NCBI GenBank assembly: GCA_016191085.1
Contig: JACPPJ010000021.1
Span: 1 to 64,000 of the forward strand
Reading direction: 5' to 3'
Source of the DNA: Acidobacteriota bacterium
GTDB lineage: Bacteria > Acidobacteriota > Terriglobia > 2-12-FULL-54-10
Length of the DNA stretch: 64,000 nucleotides
Both the position numbers and the translations under genes were made by a program. Positions 9,467 through 17,912 of this stretch are shown here, one piece after another (positions within the stretch are counted from its first letter, which is position 1; each line of letters opens with the position of its first letter). The notes under the pieces were generated by a model. It made no database searches. It was not told where the DNA came from and saw only the letters and a program-made list of their open reading frames with translations.

Positions 9467-10186
9467 TTAGCTGCGCGCCACGTGCAGGCCGCATTCCTTT
9501 TTCGAATCGTCCTCCCACCACCAGCGGCCGGCTCTGGGGTTTTCGCCGGGCTGGGTAGGGCGAGTGCAGGGCAGGCATCCGATGCTGGAGTAGCCTTTGC
9601 TGTACAGCGGGTGCCGAGGGACTTTGTGAGCATGGGCATACTGCTCGAGCTGCTCCCAGCTCCAATCCGCGATGGGATTCACCTTGGTAATGCCTCCGTT
9701 AGCAGCATCCACTTCCACTTTCTTGATATCGGTGCGAGTCGCCCATTGATCGCGCCGCAGGCCCGTCACCCACGCTTCGAGTCCGGCTAGATGCTTTTGC
9801 AACGGGTTCACTTTGCGGACTCCGCAGCATTCGTGCCGGTCATCTGTGCTGTTGTAGAAGAGATTCAGACCCTTGGCTCGGACCATCTTTTCGACTTCGG
9901 CCGAGTCGGGAAACAGGACAGTAAGCTCGATTCCGTAATGCTCGCGGACGCGATCCATCATGTCGTAGGTTTCCTGATGTAGTCGGCCGGTGTCGAGCGT
10001 GAACACGCGTACGGCCGGCTGAATCCGCCAGGCGATGTCCAGGACAACCATGTCCTCGATTTGCAGGCTATTCGAGAGCGCAACCCGGGGGTAAAAGCGG
10101 TCGAGCGCCCAGCGCAATACTGCCTCGGCTGATTCGCTTTCGAGCTTCTGTGCCCAATCCTGGACTTCTTCTCTCACAAGCGGCAT
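9467..10186 (-). CDS. cysH: Assimilatory APS reductase, 4Fe-4S type (thioredoxin-dependent)
   Basis: Reduces adenosine 5'-phosphosulfate to sulfite in cysteine synthesis. The Cys pair HECCGVRK and the SIGCLPCTRP motif are the four ligands of the 4Fe-4S cluster that separate APS reductases from cluster-free PAPS reductases. The C-terminal KKECGLH holds the catalytic Cys. The ORF track starts at 10228, but ATG 10186 is preceded by AAGGAG at correct spacing and gives 239 aa, the family length. It is the last gene of the tauE-cysD-cysN-cysH operon. The 115-bp gap to cysN is filled by a palindromic repeat pair. Substrate choice (APS, not PAPS) fits the broken APS-kinase domain on CysN. Confidence 0.93.
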   Translation of the reverse strand: MPLVREEVQDWAQKLESESAEAVLRWALDRFYPRVALSNSLQIEDMVVLDIAWRIQPAVRVFTLDTGRLHQETYDMMDRVREHYGIELTVLFPDSAEVEKMVRAKGLNLFYNSTDDRHECCGVRKVNPLQKHLAGLEAWVTGLRRDQWATRTDIKKVEVDAANGGITKVNPIADWSWEQLEQYAHAHKVPRHPLYSKGYSSIGCLPCTRPTQPGENPRAGRWWWEDDSKKECGLHVARS

Positions 10187-10208
10187 GCCAAACTCCTTAT
10201 TTCTTCTT

Positions 10209-10291
10209 GGTGCCCACGGCGAACGCATTTTTCGCCGTGGGCACGTTCTTAGATAAATCCACGGCGAGGAAAAACACTCGCCGTGGCTACC
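10209..10291. repeat. Palindromic repeat family A, copy 1 (two hairpins)
   Basis: Two adjacent hairpins fill the cysN-cysH gap: GTGCCCACGGCGAA with its inverted partner (10210-10244) and CCACGGCGAG with CTCGCCGTGG (10259-10286), ending in GGCTACC. The same two-hairpin layout recurs at 38777-38864 and 40008-40117. On the transcript these would be strong mid-operon stem-loops that could stabilise the upstream cysDN message. Confidence 0.75.
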
Positions 10292-10300
10292 ATCTGCGGA

Positions 10301-11944
10301 CTATATTATTCGCTCCTCCTGCAACATGCGCAGCAGTTGTTCTGCTTCCAGATCGTCAGTATTGACGGACCACGTCGTGTGATGTTGCCCTGCCGATGGT
10401 TTATTCAGCGTCGAGATGCAAATGAGACCGGCGTTGTTGAGCGCTTGCGCGATAGAGGCAACGTGAGCACTTGCAGACTCATCATCCAGCACGACTGCTG
10501 CGTGACCGAGGTCGAACAGCATCCGTTCGAGCCGGTAGGCAATCTTCCAGGCATTGTGACCGCTCAACCACAGCGTAATCGCTTTTTGATCGAAGCGCGC
10601 CGCACGCTCCTGCGGAGTCACCCTGCGCGTTCTGCCGGCATTCTCCGCGAGACCGACAATCATTCCCGCGCCAACGGTAACGTTGGTAAGGCGGTCGATG
10701 ATGATGAACGACCCCGTTCCCTTGCAGCGCGCGTATGCGTCGAAAGCGAGCGGCGCGTTCAATGAGAATTCGCATAGCGCGATCCCGTTGAGCTTCAGAT
10801 GGTCCGCTGGGCGGCGGTCGAGCGTGTTCACGTCAATACGGTGATGGATCTGCGAGATCCAACCTGTAACCACCTTGGTAGTCTGCTTGATGTAATACTG
10901 CTTGCCGGGGATGAGCGGCGTCTCGCTCATCCAGACCACATGTGCGTTGAAGCGGGTGTCGAGCAGCGGCGGATTATCCGGACGCACCAACATATCGCCG
11001 CGGCTGACGTCAATCTCATCTTCCAACGTGACGGTGATCGCCTGCGGCGGAAAAGCCTCGGCCAGATCACCATCAAAGGTGACGATGGATTTCACGCGAC
11101 TGGTCTTGCGCGAGGGCAGCGCCATCACGGGATCGCCGGGATGCAAGATCCCCGCAGCCAATGTTCCGCTGTAGCCGCGGAAGTCCAGGTTGGGACGATT
11201 CACGTACTGCACAGGGAATCGCAGGTCGTCGAAATTCTGGTCGTCCACGATCTCGATGGTTTCGAGCAGTTCCATCAGCGGCGGCCCGTCATACCACGCC
11301 ATATTCTCGCTGGCTGTGACTACGTTATCGCCCTTCAGCGCCGAGATGGGAATGAATCGTATGTCATGCGGCTCCAGCGTCGAGATGAACTCCATGTAAT
11401 CGCGCTGGATCATGTTGAACACCGCCTGGCGGTATCCCACCAGATCCATTTTGTTCACCGCTACCAGAATGTGTTTGATTCCCAGCAGTGAAACGATGAA
11501 GCTGTGGCGCTTGGTTTGGGTGCGCACGCCATTGCGCGCATCTACGAGAATGATGGCGAGGTCGCACGTGGATGCCCCGGTGGCCATGTTGCGGGTGTAC
11601 TGCTCATGTCCAGGCGTGTCGGCGATGATGAACTTGCGGCGGGAGGTGGAGAAGTAACGGTAAGCTACGTCAATCGTGATGCCCTGTTCACGCTCGGCTT
11701 GCAAGCCGTCCACGAGCAGCGCCAAATCGATGTCCCCGCCCGTGGTTCCGAACTTCACGCTGTCTCTGCTGATGGCGGCGAGTTGGTCCTCGTAGATCAA
11801 CTGCGAGTCGTGCAACAGCCGCCCGATAAGAGTGCTCTTGCCGTCATCCACACTGCCGCACGTCAGGAAACGCAGCAGTTCCTTGCGCTGATGCTGGACA
11901 AGATAGTCGTGAATATCAGTAACGGTTTCGGTCTGCTGTATCAC
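10301..11944 (-). CDS. cysN: Sulfate adenylyltransferase subunit 1 (CysN) with a degenerate APS-kinase-like tail
   Basis: GTPase subunit of ATP sulfurylase; with CysD it makes APS from ATP and sulfate. P-loop GSVDDGKST (30-38), DTPGHEQY and NKMD are intact, followed by EF-Tu-like beta-barrel domains to about residue 440. The last 95 residues (from about 453) begin [10 protein letters not shown] and still resemble a CysC APS kinase in spots ([19 protein letters not shown]). The kinase P-loop (GLSGAGKST in the family) is reduced to GHNAWKI and about half the domain is missing, so kinase activity is not expected. Stop and start of cysN and cysD are 2 bp apart. Confidence 0.93.
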   Translation of the reverse strand: MIQQTETVTDIHDYLVQHQRKELLRFLTCGSVDDGKSTLIGRLLHDSQLIYEDQLAAISRDSVKFGTTGGDIDLALLVDGLQAEREQGITIDVAYRYFSTSRRKFIIADTPGHEQYTRNMATGASTCDLAIILVDARNGVRTQTKRHSFIVSLLGIKHILVAVNKMDLVGYRQAVFNMIQRDYMEFISTLEPHDIRFIPISALKGDNVVTASENMAWYDGPPLMELLETIEIVDDQNFDDLRFPVQYVNRPNLDFRGYSGTLAAGILHPGDPVMALPSRKTSRVKSIVTFDGDLAEAFPPQAITVTLEDEIDVSRGDMLVRPDNPPLLDTRFNAHVVWMSETPLIPGKQYYIKQTTKVVTGWISQIHHRIDVNTLDRRPADHLKLNGIALCEFSLNAPLAFDAYARCKGTGSFIIIDRLTNVTVGAGMIVGLAENAGRTRRVTPQERAARFDQKAITLWLSGHNAWKIAYRLERMLFDLGHAAVVLDDESASAHVASIAQALNNAGLICISTLNKPSAGQHHTTWSVNTDDLEAEQLLRMLQEERII

Positions 11945-11946
11945 AG

Positions 11947-12867
11947 CTAAAAATAGCCTTCCTTCTTCTTCTCTTCCATCGAGCCGGCCTGGTCAAAATC
12001 AATCACGCGGCCCTGGCGCTCGGAGGTGGTGGCGAGGAGCATTTCCTGAATGATGTCCGGCAGCGTGTCGGCGCTCGACTCGACAGCGCCGGTCAGCGGA
12101 TAGCAGCCAAGAGTACGAAAACGCACCAGCCTCATTTCCGGTCTTTCGCCGGGCCCAAGCGGCAGGCGGTCGTCGTCTACCAGGATCAAAACTCCATCGC
12201 GCTCGACAACGGGCCGCTTCTTGGCGAAATAAAGCGGCACGATGGGAATGTTTTCCAGGTAGACGTATTGCCAGACATCGAGTTCGGTCCAGTTGGAGAG
12301 CGGAAATACGCGGATGCTCTCCCCGCGGTTGATCTTGCCGTTATATACATTCCAAAGCTCAGGCCGCTGGTTCTTCGGGTCCCAGCGATGGTATTGATCG
12401 CGGAAGGAGTACACGCGCTCCTTGGCGCGGGATTTTTCCTCTTCGCGGCGAGCCCCGCCGAAAGCAGCGTCAAACCCGTACTTGTCCAGCGCCTGCTTCA
12501 GGGCCTCGGTTTTCATCACGTCGGTATGCTTTTTGCTGCCATGCGTGAACGGACCGATGCCTTGCCGCACGCCGTCCTCATTGATGTACACGATGATATC
12601 CAGTCCCAGTTCCCGAACGCGGCGTTCGCGGAATTCGATCATCTCGCGAAATTTCCAGGTGGTGTCGATGTGCATCAACGGGAACGGCGGCTTGCCGGGA
12701 TAGAATGCCTTCATCGCCAGGTGCAGCATCACGGACGAGTCTTTGCCGATGGAATAGAGCATCACCGGCTTCTCGAACTCGGCCGCCACCTCTCGAATGA
12801 TATGGATACTCTCCGCCTCGAGCTGCTTCAGATGGCTCAATTTATGCTTGCTAATCAGGTCGTTCAT
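11947..12867 (-). CDS. cysD: Sulfate adenylyltransferase subunit 2 (CysD)
   Basis: Catalytic adenylyltransferase subunit of ATP sulfurylase. It belongs to the PP-loop superfamily: [12 protein letters not shown] near residues 40-52 is the pyrophosphate-binding loop. The conserved block [16 protein letters not shown] is complete, and length (306 aa) is normal. It sits immediately upstream of cysN with a 2-bp gap, and 103 bp downstream of the TauE/SafE-like transporter gene. All are on the minus strand and presumed to be under the cysteine attenuator described at 13872-14058. Confidence 0.95.
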   Translation of the reverse strand: MNDLISKHKLSHLKQLEAESIHIIREVAAEFEKPVMLYSIGKDSSVMLHLAMKAFYPGKPPFPLMHIDTTWKFREMIEFRERRVRELGLDIIVYINEDGVRQGIGPFTHGSKKHTDVMKTEALKQALDKYGFDAAFGGARREEEKSRAKERVYSFRDQYHRWDPKNQRPELWNVYNGKINRGESIRVFPLSNWTELDVWQYVYLENIPIVPLYFAKKRPVVERDGVLILVDDDRLPLGPGERPEMRLVRFRTLGCYPLTGAVESSADTLPDIIQEMLLATTSERQGRVIDFDQAGSMEEKKKEGYF

Positions 12868-12970
12868 TTACGTCCAGCCAATACGTGAAAAGGGCTACAG
12901 ACCGCCCATGGCTGCCTGTAACCCTAGGTGGAGCGAATCAGTGTTCGAGAATGGGGACCTGCTGTGGTTG

Positions 12971-13861
12971 TCACAGCATCTTCAAGCCGCCCGCCAGGAC
13001 CAACAGCGCCACTGCATATCGCAAAGGCCGGCCCGGCGTGCGATACGCCAGCCGGCTGCCAATAACTACACCGGGCAGAGAACCAATCAGCAGATTCGCA
13101 GCTAACGGCACATTGACCGTGCCGATCTGCCAGTGCGCCAGAGCCGCCGCTGTCACCAGCAACAAAGCGTGCGCGATGTCCGTGCCCACGATGGTGGTTG
13201 ACCGCAGCCGCGAGAACATGATCAAAGCCATGGCGATCAAGCTGCCGCTGCCCACGGAGGTCAGGCCTACCAGAAATCCCACCACCACGCCCAACAAAAT
13301 TACCTTCACTTTGTGGTGGGAGGGATCCACCTCGGATTGGAAGCTTGCGGCGCGCTTGCGATAAATCTCGTTCACCAAGGATGCAATCGCCGCAAAAACC
13401 AGGACCACACCCAATCCAGTCCGCACCATCTTGTCCGCCGAGCCGTAGTGCACGCTGACAAAGTGGATCAGGTAAGCAGCGACCACCGCTGATGGTACGC
13501 TGCCGATAGCCATGTACAGCACCCATTTCCAATTGATGCTGCCCTGTTTCCAGTGCTGATAGCTGCCGACCATCTTGGTCAGCGAGCCGTAGAACAAGTC
13601 GGTTCCGACCGCGATGGTGGGAGGAACGCTCAGCAGAATCAGCACCGGTGTCAGCAGAACGCCGCCGCCGACGCCCGTCAGGCCGATCAGGAATCCTACT
13701 ACCAATCCCGCGATGATGATCAGAATCCGGAACTGCGACAGCATCTCCCAGGTATCGTGGGATAACTGCCCTTGGAAGAAGTGCCACAGCATGGCCGCTA
13801 ACGGCGTCTGTGTTATTCCCATCGCGATCGCATTCACCGAATCAACTGGAGCAGTCAGCAT
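12971..13861 (-). CDS. TauE/SafE-family membrane transporter, first structural gene of the sulfur operon
   Basis: Polytopic membrane protein (296 aa) with the internal duplication typical of TauE/SafE proteins: GLTGVGGGVLL in the first half and GLTSVGSGSL in the second. Family members move sulfite, sulfate, sulfoacetate or other sulfur compounds; direction and substrate cannot be read directly. As the first gene of a cysDNH operon under a cysteine-type leader, import of sulfate or a related oxyanion is the natural inference, since no CysTWA permease is visible here. The start at 13861 is supported by AAGGA about 5 nt upstream. The SD immediately follows a segment able to pair with the attenuator loop. 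Confidence 0.85.
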   Translation of the reverse strand: MLTAPVDSVNAIAMGITQTPLAAMLWHFFQGQLSHDTWEMLSQFRILIIIAGLVVGFLIGLTGVGGGVLLTPVLILLSVPPTIAVGTDLFYGSLTKMVGSYQHWKQGSINWKWVLYMAIGSVPSAVVAAYLIHFVSVHYGSADKMVRTGLGVVLVFAAIASLVNEIYRKRAASFQSEVDPSHHKVKVILLGVVVGFLVGLTSVGSGSLIAMALIMFSRLRSTTIVGTDIAHALLLVTAAALAHWQIGTVNVPLAANLLIGSLPGVVIGSRLAYRTPGRPLRYAVALLVLAGGLKML

Positions 13862-13871
13862 AACGTTCCTT

Positions 13872-13915
13872 GGATAGCCCAGCTCAAAACAAAAAACCCA
13901 CCATCCGGGCTATCC
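13872..13915 (-). promoter_or_regulatory. Alternative 11-bp stem between terminator loop region and the tauE translation start region
   Basis: On the RNA, GGAUAGCCCGG (13905-13915) can pair with CUGGGCUAUCC (13872-13882), 11 bp with one G-U. The second strand ends directly at the AAGGA Shine-Dalgarno of the transporter gene. It is incompatible with a fully formed terminator unless a pseudoknot forms. Role unknown; it could shape the read-through transcript. Confidence 0.5.
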
Positions 13916-13930
13916 GGCTGGTGGGTTTTG
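13885..13930 (-). terminator. Attenuator terminator of the sulfur operon leader (segments 3:4)
   Basis: Read on the minus strand: AAAACCCACCA, a g/a mismatch, CCGG, a 5-nt loop, CCGG, then TGGTGGGTTTT, followed by more T (TTTTTTGTTTT). This gives an 11-bp plus 4-bp stem and a U-rich tail, a textbook intrinsic terminator. It lies after the leader ORF stop and before the first structural gene, so it can only serve as an attenuator. Its 5' arm (13913-13924) can instead pair with leader segment 2. Confidence 0.92.
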
Positions 13931-13953
13931 GTGAAATCTAACTAATTAGTGCG

Positions 13954-14058
13954 CTAGTTCAGACCACCTCCACAGCCGGACACAGGACAACAACACGTAC
14001 AACAACAGACCATGTTGCTGTTCGTTGTGCTTGCCGGGCTGTGAGAAGTCAGACTCAT
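13954..14058 (-). CDS. Cysteine-rich leader peptide (34 aa) of the sulfur assimilation operon
   Basis: Too short for the ORF track. From ATG 14058 to TAG 13954 it encodes 34 residues with a run MVCCCTCCCPVSGC: seven Cys, six of them in codons 18-24, all TGT. Ribosome stalling at these codons when Cys-tRNA is scarce would be the sensor. The RNA has four segments: 1 = CACAGCCCGG (14034-14043), 2 = UCCGGCUGUGG (13970-13980), 3 = CCACCAGCCGGA (13913-13924), 4 = the 3' terminator arm. 1:2 pairs over 9 bp (one bulge), 2:3 over 11 bp (one bulge), 3:4 is the terminator. Segment 2 starts a few codons after the Cys cluster. The Shine-Dalgarno is weak; an internal ATG at codon 16 is an alternative start. 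Confidence 0.9.
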   Translation of the reverse strand: MSLTSHSPASTTNSNMVCCCTCCCPVSGCGGGLN

Positions 14059-14087
14059 ATAAATACAAAAACACACTTCGAGAATCA

Positions 14088-14116
14088 AGCGTAGACGAGC
14101 AGATTACCTCTGTCAA
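14088..14116 (-). promoter_or_regulatory. Sigma70-type promoter of the cys operon
   Basis: On the minus strand TTGACA (14111-14116, perfect -35), a 17-bp spacer and TACGCT (14088-14093) as -10. Transcription would begin near 14081, giving a leader of about 20 nt before the cysteine-rich ORF. An A/T-rich tract lies just upstream of the -35. Confidence 0.7.
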
Positions 14117-14388
14117 GCACTTTTTCCATTTTTTTTGAGCACCTACTGGATCAGCGGCCCGTGCGGCATCTGCTGAGCCAATTCATGTATACTAATGCAC
14201 TCATATGCCCCGAACAGAAGTCGCGCCGTACGGGCACGCGCCGACTGTACACCACGCCGCCACCATCCGCAATAAGATTCCTGTTCCGGCATCCCGAGTT
14301 TGACAGACCCGGCCGATCATTGCCGCGCCTCACGCGTGCGTACCGCTCCAATCGATCCGCCGTTACTCCGCCGTTCCTGGGAAGCAGC

Positions 14389-15078
14389 ATGAAAATCCAA
14401 ATCATTTCCGACATTCATGGTAATTTCGACGCCCTTTCAGCTCTGCCGCAGGATTATGACGAGCTGTGGGTGCTGGGCGACCTGGTCAATTACGGCCCGC
14501 AGCCCGCCGAGGTGGTGGACTACGTATCGCAACGCGCATCGCTGGTGGTGCGCGGCAATCACGATCACTGCATCGCGTACTCGGAGGACCCCCGCTGCGC
14601 TCCGCGGTTTAAAGCGATGGCGGAAGCAACGCGGGGCTATACCAACGCAATTTTGAATGATGAACAGAAGGATTTCCTCAGGCGTCTCCCAACGCAAACG
14701 GAAGCCGAGCGCGAAAACATCAAATTCCAGTTGCTGCACGCCATCCCCTCCGACCCGCTGTACGGCTATGCGGCAGGACAGTCCGACCGCTGGCCTGCCG
14801 AAGTTGAAGGCAGCGAAGCTGATGTGCTGCTGGTAGGCCACACGCATATTCCGTTCATGCGGCGCGTAGGCAGCCGAATGGTTTGCAACCCCGGAAGCGT
14901 GGGCCAAGCCAAAAGCGGAAAAGCGTCAGCATATTATGCGATCTGGGAAAACGGCAAGCTGCGACTCAGATCGGTTCCGTACCCAGTCGAAGAGACTGTC
15001 CGCAAGGTCGAAGCCATGCCCATTGACGAAAAGATTCAGCAGGACCTGATCAAAGTGCTACGCGAGGGAGACTTGTAA
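14389..15078 (+). CDS. Calcineurin-like metallophosphoesterase (YfcE/MJ0936-like)
   Basis: Small cytosolic phosphodiesterase/phosphatase fold. Metal-binding motifs appear in order: SDIHGN at the N-terminus, GDLVNYG, GNHD, and GHTH near the C-terminus, followed by the family-typical CNPGSVGQ. The ORF track begins at 14161, but the first 76 codons have no family similarity. ATG 14389 puts the SDIHGN motif at residues 7-12 and gives 229 aa, normal for the family, with GGGAAGC just upstream. It is divergent from the cys operon and 10 bp upstream of the cobA-hemD fusion. Substrate unknown. Confidence 0.85.
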   Translation: MKIQIISDIHGNFDALSALPQDYDELWVLGDLVNYGPQPAEVVDYVSQRASLVVRGNHDHCIAYSEDPRCAPRFKAMAEATRGYTNAILNDEQKDFLRRLPTQTEAERENIKFQLLHAIPSDPLYGYAAGQSDRWPAEVEGSEADVLLVGHTHIPFMRRVGSRMVCNPGSVGQAKSGKASAYYAIWENGKLRLRSVPYPVEETVRKVEAMPIDEKIQQDLIKVLREGDL

Positions 15079-15088
15079 TTGATGTACC

Positions 15089-16633
15089 ATGGCTGCTGTG
15101 AGCGATCCTAATGAAACAAGCGGAAAAATCTACCTCGTTGGCGCCGGGCCGGGCGATCCTGGCCTGCTGACCGTTAAAGGCGCGGCTGTGTTACGCCAGG
15201 CCGACGTCATCATCTACGACTACCTCGCCAATCCCGAGTTATTGCTCGAAGCCAAGCCCGGCGCTGAGCTGATCTACGTTGGCATTCACGCGCAGGAGCG
15301 CTTGTCGCAGGACCAAATCAATAGTCTCCTGGTTGACCGCGCAAGACAGGGCAAGCTGGTCTGCCGCCTCAAAGGCGGGGACCCGTTCATCTTCGGCCGG
15401 GGAGGCGAAGAGGCTGAGTTCATTGCCTCGTCCGGTATTCCGTACGAAGTCGTGCCCGGCGTCAGCGCCGGCTACGCTGTTCCCGCATACGCCGGCATTC
15501 CACTGACGCACCGAAAGCTCTCCTCCAGCGTCGCGTTCATCACCGGCCACGAAGACCCCGAAAAAGAGGGCGGTTCCGATGTGGACTGGAACAAGATCGC
15601 CCACGGCGCTTCCACTCTGGTGTTCTTCATGGGCGTGAAGAATTTGCCGCACATCGCGCAAAACCTGATTCGCTCGGGGAGATCGCCCGATACCCCGGTG
15701 GCGATGATCCGCTGGGGCACGCGAGGCGAGCAGCAGGTCGTCACCGGAACTCTTGAGAACATCACCGATCGTTCGACCAGTGCGGGCTTGCGGCCGCCCG
15801 CGCTGGCTGTGGTCGGTGACGTCGTCACGCTGCGCGATAAGCTGAGATGGTTCGAATGCCTGCCATTGTTCGGCCAACGGGTATTGATTACCCGAGCACG
15901 CGAACAGGCCGCCGAGCTTGCGGCTCCGCTGCGAGCACTTGGAGCGGAGACGCTGGAATTGCCCGCCATCGCCATTCAGGACCCGGACGACTGGGCGCCG
16001 CTCGACCAAGCCGTGCGCTCGGCGGCGAGCTACGACTGGATTATTTTCACCAGCGCCAATGGCGTCCGGAAATTCATGTCGCGGGTGGCGGCGACTGAAA
16101 CCGATATTCGATCCCTTGCCGCGGCGAAACTGTGCGCCATCGGGCCGGCCACGGCCGCCGAGTTGCGCTCGCATTTGTTGCAGGTAGCCAAACTTCCGCG
16201 CGAGTACCGCGCCGAGGGTCTTCTCGAATCGTTTACAGGAGAGGAGATCGCAGGCAAGCGGTTCCTGGTTCCAAGGGCGAAAGTTGCGCGCGACGTACTG
16301 CCCGACGAATTACGCAAAAGAGGTGCGCACGTTGATGTCGTCGAAGCGTACCGCACCGTCGCTCCCGCGGAGTCTTCCGAACGAGCACGCATTATCTTTT
16401 CCCGCCACAAGCCCACCATTATTGCGTTCACCAGTTCATCCACTGTTCAGAATTTCCTATCGCTCCTGCCGCATGAAACCAGAGAACGGGACCTGCGCGA
16501 TGTGAAGATCGCGTCCATCGGTCCCATCACCAGCGAAACACTGCGCCGTAACGGTCTTCGCGTGGATATCGAGGCGGCGGAATACACCATTCCATCTTTG
16601 ATTGAAGCAATTCGCCGCGCGGTGAGAGGCTGA
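15089..16633 (+). CDS. Uroporphyrinogen-III C-methyltransferase / uroporphyrinogen-III synthase fusion
   Basis: Bifunctional tetrapyrrole enzyme (514 aa). Residues 1-250 are a SUMT/CobA domain ([14 protein letters not shown] at the N-terminus, [15 protein letters not shown], and VPGVSAG), which methylates uroporphyrinogen III to precorrin-2 on the way to siroheme. Residues about 260-514 are a HemD domain ([20 protein letters not shown], ending in a second [10 protein letters not shown] half), which cyclises hydroxymethylbilane. Such fusions are common in Firmicutes and Acidobacteria. Siroheme is the cofactor of sulfite reductase, so its position divergent from the sulfate operon makes metabolic sense, although no sulfite reductase gene is in the window. 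Confidence 0.92.
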   Translation: MAAVSDPNETSGKIYLVGAGPGDPGLLTVKGAAVLRQADVIIYDYLANPELLLEAKPGAELIYVGIHAQERLSQDQINSLLVDRARQGKLVCRLKGGDPFIFGRGGEEAEFIASSGIPYEVVPGVSAGYAVPAYAGIPLTHRKLSSSVAFITGHEDPEKEGGSDVDWNKIAHGASTLVFFMGVKNLPHIAQNLIRSGRSPDTPVAMIRWGTRGEQQVVTGTLENITDRSTSAGLRPPALAVVGDVVTLRDKLRWFECLPLFGQRVLITRAREQAAELAAPLRALGAETLELPAIAIQDPDDWAPLDQAVRSAASYDWIIFTSANGVRKFMSRVAATETDIRSLAAAKLCAIGPATAAELRSHLLQVAKLPREYRAEGLLESFTGEEIAGKRFLVPRAKVARDVLPDELRKRGAHVDVVEAYRTVAPAESSERARIIFSRHKPTIIAFTSSSTVQNFLSLLPHETRERDLRDVKIASIGPITSETLRRNGLRVDIEAAEYTIPSLIEAIRRAVRG

Positions 16634-16662
16634 TTGCGGCCGCGATGTTAGATTTAAAGCGT

Positions 16663-16690
16663 TTGACAAATTCCAAGATACTAGTATTAT
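16663..16690 (+). promoter_or_regulatory. arsR promoter with overlapping palindromic operator; leaderless start
   Basis: TTGACA (16663-16668), 16-bp spacer and TATTAT (16685-16690). A perfect 10-bp palindrome, ATACTAGTAT (16678-16687), overlaps the -10 and is a candidate ArsR operator for autorepression. The arsR ATG is only 7 nt after the -10, so the transcript should start at or next to the initiation codon. Confidence 0.7.
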
Positions 16691-16696
16691 CGAAAT

Positions 16697-17068
16697 ATGG
16701 CGAAGCGTTCGAACGCGGTAAGCCGCTATGCAAAGATGCTGGCGGCGATGGGAGCGGAGCAGCGGTTGCGCATCGTGCAGTTGTTGTTGCAAGCGCATCC
16801 GCGCGGCTTGACAGTCGGAGAAGTTCAACAGGAACTCCGTATTCCGCCTTCAACGCTCTCGCATCACCTCGATAAACTGCGAACGGAGCAGTTGGTCCGC
16901 GTCCGGCGCGAGAGCACATTTCTGTGGTATACGGCTGACGTCGAAAGCCTCCGCGAGATTCTCTCGTTTCTGTACGCGGAGTGCTGTACGCGCAGCCGTG
17001 TGATAGCAGCTGACGAACTCGTTTGCATGGTCGAGAGATGCAGCGTGCCTGGAAAGGAGAAGAAATGA
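16697..17068 (+). CDS. arsR: ArsR/SmtB-family arsenite-responsive repressor
   Basis: Winged-helix metalloregulator of 123 aa. The recognition region reads IPPSTLSHHLDKLRTEQLV. The classical ELCVCDL metal site of E. coli ArsR is absent. Instead a Cys pair near the C-terminus (AECCTRSR, about residue 98) and further Cys (VCMVERCS) resemble the C-terminal arsenite site of AfArsR-type repressors. It is the first gene of arsR-arsM-acr3 and its stop overlaps the arsM start (ATGA). Promoter geometry predicts leaderless translation. As(III) as ligand is inferred from the neighbouring arsM and acr3. Confidence 0.88.
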   Translation: MAKRSNAVSRYAKMLAAMGAEQRLRIVQLLLQAHPRGLTVGEVQQELRIPPSTLSHHLDKLRTEQLVRVRRESTFLWYTADVESLREILSFLYAECCTRSRVIAADELVCMVERCSVPGKEKK

Positions 17069-17904
17069 GTACTCCAAACAGTGTAGAAGCCACGAAACAA
17101 TTCGTGAAAGAGAAATATGGTGCGGCCGCACTGCGCGTGATGAGCGGCGGCGCAAGCTCCTGCTGCGGTGCGGCTCAGGACACCTCAGCCTGTGGTGATG
17201 CGATCACTTCGAATTTGTATGACGCCGCGCAGGCGGGCCAGATCCCGGAGCAAGCGCTGCTTGCGTCGCTGGGTTGCGGCAATCCTACGGCGCTCGCGGA
17301 ATTGCATCCAGGCGAGACCGTGCTGGACCTGGGATCGGGCGGCGGTATCGACGTGATGCTCTCCGCCAGGCGTGTGGGACCGCACGGCAAAGCGTATGGT
17401 CTGGACATGACGGACGAGATGCTGGCGCTGGCGCGCGAAAACCAACGCACAACGGGGATCGAGAACGCCGAGTTTCTAAAGGGCGAGATCGAAAACATCC
17501 CGCTGCCGGACAATTCCGTGGATGTCATCATTTCAAACTGCGTCATCAATCTCTCGGCCGATAAAGACCGCGTGATGCGCGAAGCATTCCGCGTGCTCAA
17601 ACCCGGCGGGCGATTTGCGGTGTCAGATGTGGTTGTGCGCGGCGAGGTTCCCGACGTTATCCGTCGCAATATGGAACTGTGGGCGGGTTGTGTTGCCGGC
17701 GCTTTGGAAGAGGCGGCTTACGTCTCGAAGCTCTCCGCGGCAGGATTTGAGGCAATCCAGGTTGAGCCGACGCGCGTTTATCGCGCCGAGGATAACTCCC
17801 AGTTTCTGGCGAGCGCCGGAGTTGCCGCTGACGCCATCGCGTCACAAATAGACGGCAAATTCATGAGCGCCTTCATCCACGCGAACAAGCCGGTTCAGCA
17901 GTAG
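17065..17904 (+). CDS. arsM: Arsenite S-adenosylmethionine methyltransferase
   Basis: Methylates As(III) using SAM, giving mono-, di- and trimethyl species. The class I SAM motif [12 protein letters not shown] is present. Cysteines match the ArsM set: SSCCGAA near the N-terminus, [14 protein letters not shown] and WAGCVAGA, which bind arsenic through Cys thiolates. ATG 17065 is chosen over the track's 17023 because AAGGAG precedes it and it overlaps the arsR stop, suggesting translational coupling. 279 aa is a normal bacterial ArsM length. The acr3 gene follows after 8 bp. Confidence 0.93.
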   Translation: MSTPNSVEATKQFVKEKYGAAALRVMSGGASSCCGAAQDTSACGDAITSNLYDAAQAGQIPEQALLASLGCGNPTALAELHPGETVLDLGSGGGIDVMLSARRVGPHGKAYGLDMTDEMLALARENQRTTGIENAEFLKGEIENIPLPDNSVDVIISNCVINLSADKDRVMREAFRVLKPGGRFAVSDVVVRGEVPDVIRRNMELWAGCVAGALEEAAYVSKLSAAGFEAIQVEPTRVYRAEDNSQFLASAGVAADAIASQIDGKFMSAFIHANKPVQQ

Positions 17905-17912
17905 ATGCCAGC

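Noticed and set aside
14117-14388. Possible structured 5' leader of the metallophosphoesterase gene
   Set aside because: A TATACT box lies near 14187 and leaves a long GC-rich leader, but I could not match it to any riboswitch or find a convincing terminator/antiterminator pair.
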